DNA from: Anaerolineales bacterium UBA7227
GTDB lineage: Bacteria; Chloroflexota; Anaerolineae; Anaerolineales; Villigracilaceae
NCBI GenBank assembly: GCA_002473085.1
Contig: DKTP01000109.1
Location: 1-8,089, forward strand
Length of the DNA stretch: 8,089 nt
Direction of reading: 5' to 3'
Position numbers and translations under genes: made by a program. Numbering within the stretch: position 1 is the stretch's first letter; every line of letters starts with the position of its first letter. The notes under the pieces were generated by a model, which saw only the letters and a program-made list of their open reading frames with translations, made no database searches and had not been told where the DNA came from. Positions 6,313 through 8,089 of the stretch are shown here, piece by piece.

Positions 6313-6331
6313 AAACTTTCGCTCTCTTTGT

Positions 6332-6360
6332 TTGACAGCCGTACAAAGAAATGCTAACAT
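6332..6360 (+). promoter_or_regulatory. strong sigma70-type promoter of the broken antitoxin gene
   Basis: TTGACA (6332-6337), a 17-nt spacer and TAACAT (6355-6360) make the best promoter in the window. The predicted start near 6367 leaves only a short leader containing AGGAGG (6368-6373), six bases before the ATG at 6380. Confidence 0.75.
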
Positions 6361-6365
6361 GTACG
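6340..6365 (+). promoter_or_regulatory. probable autoregulatory operator (CGTACA...TGTACG)
   Basis: CGTACA (6340-6345) and TGTACG (6360-6365) are a perfect 6-bp inverted repeat separated by 14 nt, so the half-site centres lie 20 nt apart, about two helical turns on the same face. One half lies in the spacer and the other touches the -10 box. That is where a ribbon-helix-helix antitoxin would repress its own promoter. Binding is inferred. Confidence 0.55.
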
Positions 6366-6379
6366 ACAGGAGGTTTGCC

Positions 6380-6627
6380 ATGGAACAAACAAAATTAACC
6401 GTGCGCATACCGCGGGATTTACTGGAAAACGTGAAGCGCTATGCGGCGGAGAACCATACAACGCTTACAGACTGGTTGAGGCCTATCTGCGCCGGATCCC
6501 CGCTCTTGTACCATTGAATAACGCCCCCATCGTTCGCCGGTTGAGCGGTATCCTGCCCAGGGATGTTTTTTATGCAGGATTATCGCGATCATCTGGAAGA
6601 GCGGATGATTACGAAAGGAAGCTTTGA
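6380..6627 (+). pseudogene. ribbon-helix-helix antitoxin (DUF6364-like), double-frameshifted
   Basis: The start is certain: AGGAGG six bases before the ATG at 6380. The protein begins MEQTKLTVRIPRDLLENVKRYAAENHTTLT, a DNA-binding ribbon-helix-helix N-terminus as in VapB-like antitoxins. The frame then runs into an early stop at 6515-6517 (45 residues). Moving frame at about 6468, as if one base had been lost, restores RLVEAYLRRIP and NNAPIVRRLSGILPRDV. A second shift back at the T6 run 6566-6571, as if one T had been gained, restores QDYRDHLEER. The three pieces together spell a complete antitoxin of about 85 residues, so the gene carries a -1 and a +1 change. Its usual PIN-domain toxin partner does not follow; a different toxin-antitoxin pair does. 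It is a decaying orphan, unless the changes are sequencing errors. Confidence 0.75.
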
Positions 6628-6863
6628 TGGAAAATTTACTGCAACGAATCACATTTGACCCGCATGTTCTGCTCGGCAAGCCGGTAATTCGCGGCATGCG
6701 CATCTCGGTGGAAATGATCCTCGAATTGCTGGCAAAGGGAAGCGCGCCCGAGGAAATTCTGGAGGATTACCCCCTCCTTGAATCGCAGGACATTCAAGCG
6801 GCGCTCGCGTATGCGCAGCATCTGGTCGCTGGCGAACTGGTTTTTGACCGCATGGCCGCCTAA
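6627..6863 (+). CDS. DUF433 antitoxin
   Basis: This 78-residue protein has the DUF433 pattern: RITFDPHVLLGKPVIRGMRI (7-26, with the conserved GKPVIRG at 17-23), then a helix with VEMILELLAKG, and the EEILEDYPLL segment (42-51). DUF433 proteins are small winged-helix-like DNA-binding antitoxins commonly encoded just before DUF5615 toxins, as here. The ATG at 6627 has AAAGGA (6614-6619) upstream. It overlaps, as TGATG, a stop codon in the middle frame of the broken antitoxin gene before it. The toxin ATG follows its TAA with no gap, so the pair is translationally coupled. No separate promoter is evident; it may be read from the strong promoter at 6332. Confidence 0.88.
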   Translation: MENLLQRITFDPHVLLGKPVIRGMRISVEMILELLAKGSAPEEILEDYPLLESQDIQAALAYAQHLVAGELVFDRMAA

Positions 6864-7217
6864 ATGAAATTTCTATTGGACGTTAATGCAAGCGGTTCAT
6901 TGGCGCGCTGGTTGTCGGAGCGCGGGCATAACGTAACTCTGGTGAAAGACCTCGATCCCAAAATGTGGGACGATACGATTCTAGAGTTAGCGATACGCGA
7001 GGAGCGCATTATCGTTACAACCGACCAGGATTTCGAGGAAAAGATTTGGCGGGAAAATAAACTCCATGCAGGCGTGTTGCGTCTCGAGAACCTGCCCCGC
7101 GTCGAGCGCTTGTCTTTGGTTGAATATGTTCTGAAGCATCATGCCAATGACTTGCTATCAGGCGCGGTTGTCATTGCAACCAGCCGCAAGATTCGCGTCC
7201 GCAGGAAGACAGGATGA
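6864..7217 (+). CDS. DUF5615 PIN-like toxin
   Basis: This 117-residue protein matches DUF5615, a PIN-like nuclease family usually paired with DUF433. The predicted role is a ribonuclease toxin neutralised by the preceding antitoxin. Family hallmarks are MKFLLDVN at the N-terminus (acidic Asp6), SLARWLSERGHNV (12-24), an acidic stretch D29-D37, and IVTTDQDF (Asp54 and Asp56), the metal-binding acidic positions of PIN-like folds. The C-terminus is basic (SRKIRVRRKTG), as often seen. It is full length and begins directly at the base after the antitoxin stop. RNA cleavage activity is inferred from family; nothing here is visibly damaged. Confidence 0.87.
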   Translation: MKFLLDVNASGSLARWLSERGHNVTLVKDLDPKMWDDTILELAIREERIIVTTDQDFEEKIWRENKLHAGVLRLENLPRVERLSLVEYVLKHHANDLLSGAVVIATSRKIRVRRKTG

Positions 7218-7427
7218 GAGCGCTGAACATCGCCCCGGAACAAAATCGGTTTTTATGGCTCGCCCTGCCTCGTATCTGGAAACAGTCGCCTGTTTTGATT
7301 TGATCGAACTCCATGGCTATGCCTCGGCAGGAAGTCTTTTAGCTTTACGTGAGCAGGGTCATCAGTTGTTTATCAAGTTGTCTGCGTTTCGAAAAGCGCT
7401 TCGGTAGCGGGAGGGGACTGGGGAGGA
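7218..7427. other. unassigned stretch between toxin gene and Wzt fragment
   Basis: Two short open frames are present: 29 codons from an ATG at 7214 that overlaps the toxin stop, and 49 codons from an ATG at 7258 ending at 7407. Neither has a Shine-Dalgarno or a family I recognise. The second includes ACFDLIELHGYAS and [21 protein letters not shown]. It looks somewhat protein-like and could be a remnant of another small cassette gene. I see no RNA gene or repeat here. Confidence 0.35.
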
Positions 7428-7490
7428 GCGCAAAGAGCGCAAAGGAAGAATTAAATCCTGGCGGCCTTAGCGGGCTTCGCGGTTCAAGCA
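7428..7490. repeat. repeat-like element inside the Wzt fragment
   Basis: GCGCAAAGA and GCGCAAAGG stand in tandem (7428-7436, 7437-7445). They are followed by an A+T-rich AATTAAAT and then a roughly complementary arm CCTTAGCGGGCTTCGCGG. The stretch is compositionally unlike the flanking coding sequence and resembles GCAAAG...CTTTGC-type dispersed repeats that I recall from environmental bacterial genomes. Identity as a dispersed repeat is from memory and not proven here. Confidence 0.4.
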
Positions 7491-7632
7491 GCGAAGAAGA
7501 CGATATAGTGTGGGCGCTGAAGGACGTCTCCTTCACCGTCGAGCAGGGAGAGGCGCTGGGCATCATCGGGCGCAACGGCGCGGGGAAAAGCGTCCTGCGC
7601 CCGTGGGTAAAAGAGATCCCGCGTCCCTCGTG

Positions 7633-7638
7633 TATAAT
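7633..7638 (+). promoter_or_regulatory. possible -10 box for the UPF0175 pair
   Basis: A perfect TATAAT lies 18 nt before the antitoxin ATG at 7657. No convincing -35 hexamer is visible 16-18 nt upstream. If used, transcription would begin near 7645 and leave a leader of about a dozen bases containing GGAG (7646-7649). Confidence 0.4.
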
Positions 7639-7656
7639 CATTAACGGAGCAACCGC

Positions 7657-7938
7657 ATGAATACGAGAATCCTTGAAATACCTTATCCTGCCGACCTGCC
7701 GCAGGCGCTGGGCGAAAGCCCCGAAGAATTCGAGCGCCAGATCAAATTCCTGGTAGCGGCCAGAATGTATGAAATGGGACGCGTCTCTTCCGGCCGTGCG
7801 GCGGAATTGGCTGGAGTGAGCCGGGCTGCCTTTCTGGAAGACCTGGGACGCTGCCGGATATCTGTTTTCAATTATCCCTTGAGCGAGTTGGACAGGGAAA
7901 TAGGACAAGCGCGTCGCCGCGCCGCGGAGTCTGATTGA
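7657..7938 (+). CDS. UPF0175 family antitoxin
   Basis: This 93-residue protein fits UPF0175: [15 protein letters not shown] (5-19), [44 protein letters not shown] (21-64), and [13 protein letters not shown] near the end. The middle is a predicted helix-turn-helix (about 44-62) and the family acts as antitoxin and autoregulator for DUF3368 PIN-like toxins, as arranged here. The ATG at 7657 has GGAG seven bases upstream and overlaps, as ATGA, the stop of the truncated ABC ATPase frame. Its own stop TGA (7936-7938) overlaps the start of the toxin. Length is normal for the family and no damage is visible. Confidence 0.9.
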   Translation: MNTRILEIPYPADLPQALGESPEEFERQIKFLVAARMYEMGRVSSGRAAELAGVSRAAFLEDLGRCRISVFNYPLSELDREIGQARRRAAESD

Positions 7939-8089
7939 GAATTGTCGTTAATACGAGTCCGCTCATCCTGCTTGCCAAGATCGAGCGGCTTGACTTGTTG
8001 AAACAGTTGTATGAGATAACGCTGGTTCCAGAAGCCGTGCGCGGGGAAATCGAAGCCAAACCGGGGCGCGTTGCCGATAGGGTCGGGAG
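7935..8089 (+). CDS. DUF3368 PIN-like toxin, N-terminal part (runs off window)
   Basis: Fifty-one codons are visible. The start is taken as TTG at 7935, overlapping the UPF0175 stop in TTGA; no ATG fits this frame. The protein reads [38 protein letters not shown] in two conserved blocks: NTSPLI (residues 6-11) and LVPEAVRGEI, typical of the first third of DUF3368. The family is a PIN-like ribonuclease toxin neutralised by UPF0175. Residue 6 is Asn where classic PIN nucleases have the first catalytic Asp; I recall this Asn as common in DUF3368, so it need not mean loss of activity. The rest of the active site lies outside the window. Confidence 0.85.
   Translation, partial: MRIVVNTSPLILLAKIERLDLLKQLYEITLVPEAVRGEIEAKPGRVADRVG

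Larger units (their letters stand above)
7349..7660 (+). pseudogene. 5' fragment of a Wzt-like ABC ATPase, broken after Walker A
   Basis: The frame around 7508-7591 reads [20 protein letters not shown] then GRNGAGKS, the start of the nucleotide-binding domain of Wzt/TagH-type polysaccharide-export ATPases, ending with the Walker A Lys-Ser. The family continues with T-L-L-K-I-L-S-R; here the next residues are VLRPWVKEI and similarity is lost at about 7592. Signature motif, Walker B and H-loop are all missing, so this cannot be an active ATPase. The part before 7508 is uncertain because a repeat-like stretch (7428-7490) lies in it, and the GTG at 7349 is only the first available start. The open frame ends at TGA 7658-7660, overlapping the ATG of the next antitoxin. 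It is the expected partner of the permease at 5391-6260, displaced about 1.2 kb and interrupted. Confidence 0.75.

Noticed and set aside
4929..6314. 461-codon minus-strand open frame over the intergenic RNA region and the permease
   Set aside because: It is low-complexity Asp/Glu/Arg/Gln-rich and crosses the terminator and the repeats; the plus-strand permease explains the coding signal.
7345..7908. 187-codon minus-strand open frame opposite the Wzt fragment and the UPF0175 gene
   Set aside because: It reads as the antisense of an ABC ATPase and has no start signal; both plus-strand products match known families.
1..8089. CRISPR array or insertion sequence
   Set aside because: No regularly spaced direct repeats, no transposase-like frame and no terminal inverted repeats with target duplications were seen.

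Overview
The window looks like a chromosomal segment of a high-G+C bacterium, probably Chloroflexota of the Anaerolineae type. This is an inference from protein style and from short low-complexity intergenic repeats that I remember from those genomes; no marker gene fixes the taxonomy. The layout suggests a conserved left part and a patchwork, recently rearranged right part.

Left part (1-2042). The window opens inside an initiator tRNA-fMet gene, followed by a perfect 13-bp hairpin. Two minus-strand genes of unknown function follow: a multi-pass membrane protein (299-1237) and a lipoprotein (1395-2042). A 12-bp hairpin separates them. Both are visibly less G+C-rich than the next block.

Metal module (2043-4993). 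A divergent region carries a plausible promoter and inverted-repeat operator for an ArsR/SmtB repressor (2289-2588) with a CzrA-like Asp-x-His...His-x-x-His metal site. The repressor gene overlaps, ATGA-style, a P1B-type metal-exporting ATPase of the SPC/HEGST class (2585-4993). Together they form a sensor-plus-efflux pair for a transition metal, most likely Zn, Co or a similar ion.

Intergenic RNA region (4994-5390). It holds a repeat cluster with inverted repeats, a TATAAT sequence in a palindrome, and about 150 nt of stem-rich sequence ending in a strong intrinsic terminator. I read this as an undescribed small RNA or a transcription-attenuation leader in front of the next gene.

Polysaccharide export and toxin-antitoxin patchwork (5391-8089). 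A complete Wzm-like ABC-2 permease (5391-6260) should be followed by its Wzt ATPase. Instead there is a hairpin repeat, a ribbon-helix-helix antitoxin gene broken by two compensating frameshifts but with an excellent promoter and operator, a complete DUF433/DUF5615 toxin-antitoxin pair, and about 200 nt of unassigned sequence. Only then does a Wzt-like ATPase fragment appear; it stops resembling the family right after its Walker A motif. A UPF0175 antitoxin and the start of its DUF3368 PIN-like toxin follow and run off the window end. The simplest reading is that small toxin-antitoxin cassettes have accumulated in, and broken, the wzm-wzt export operon.
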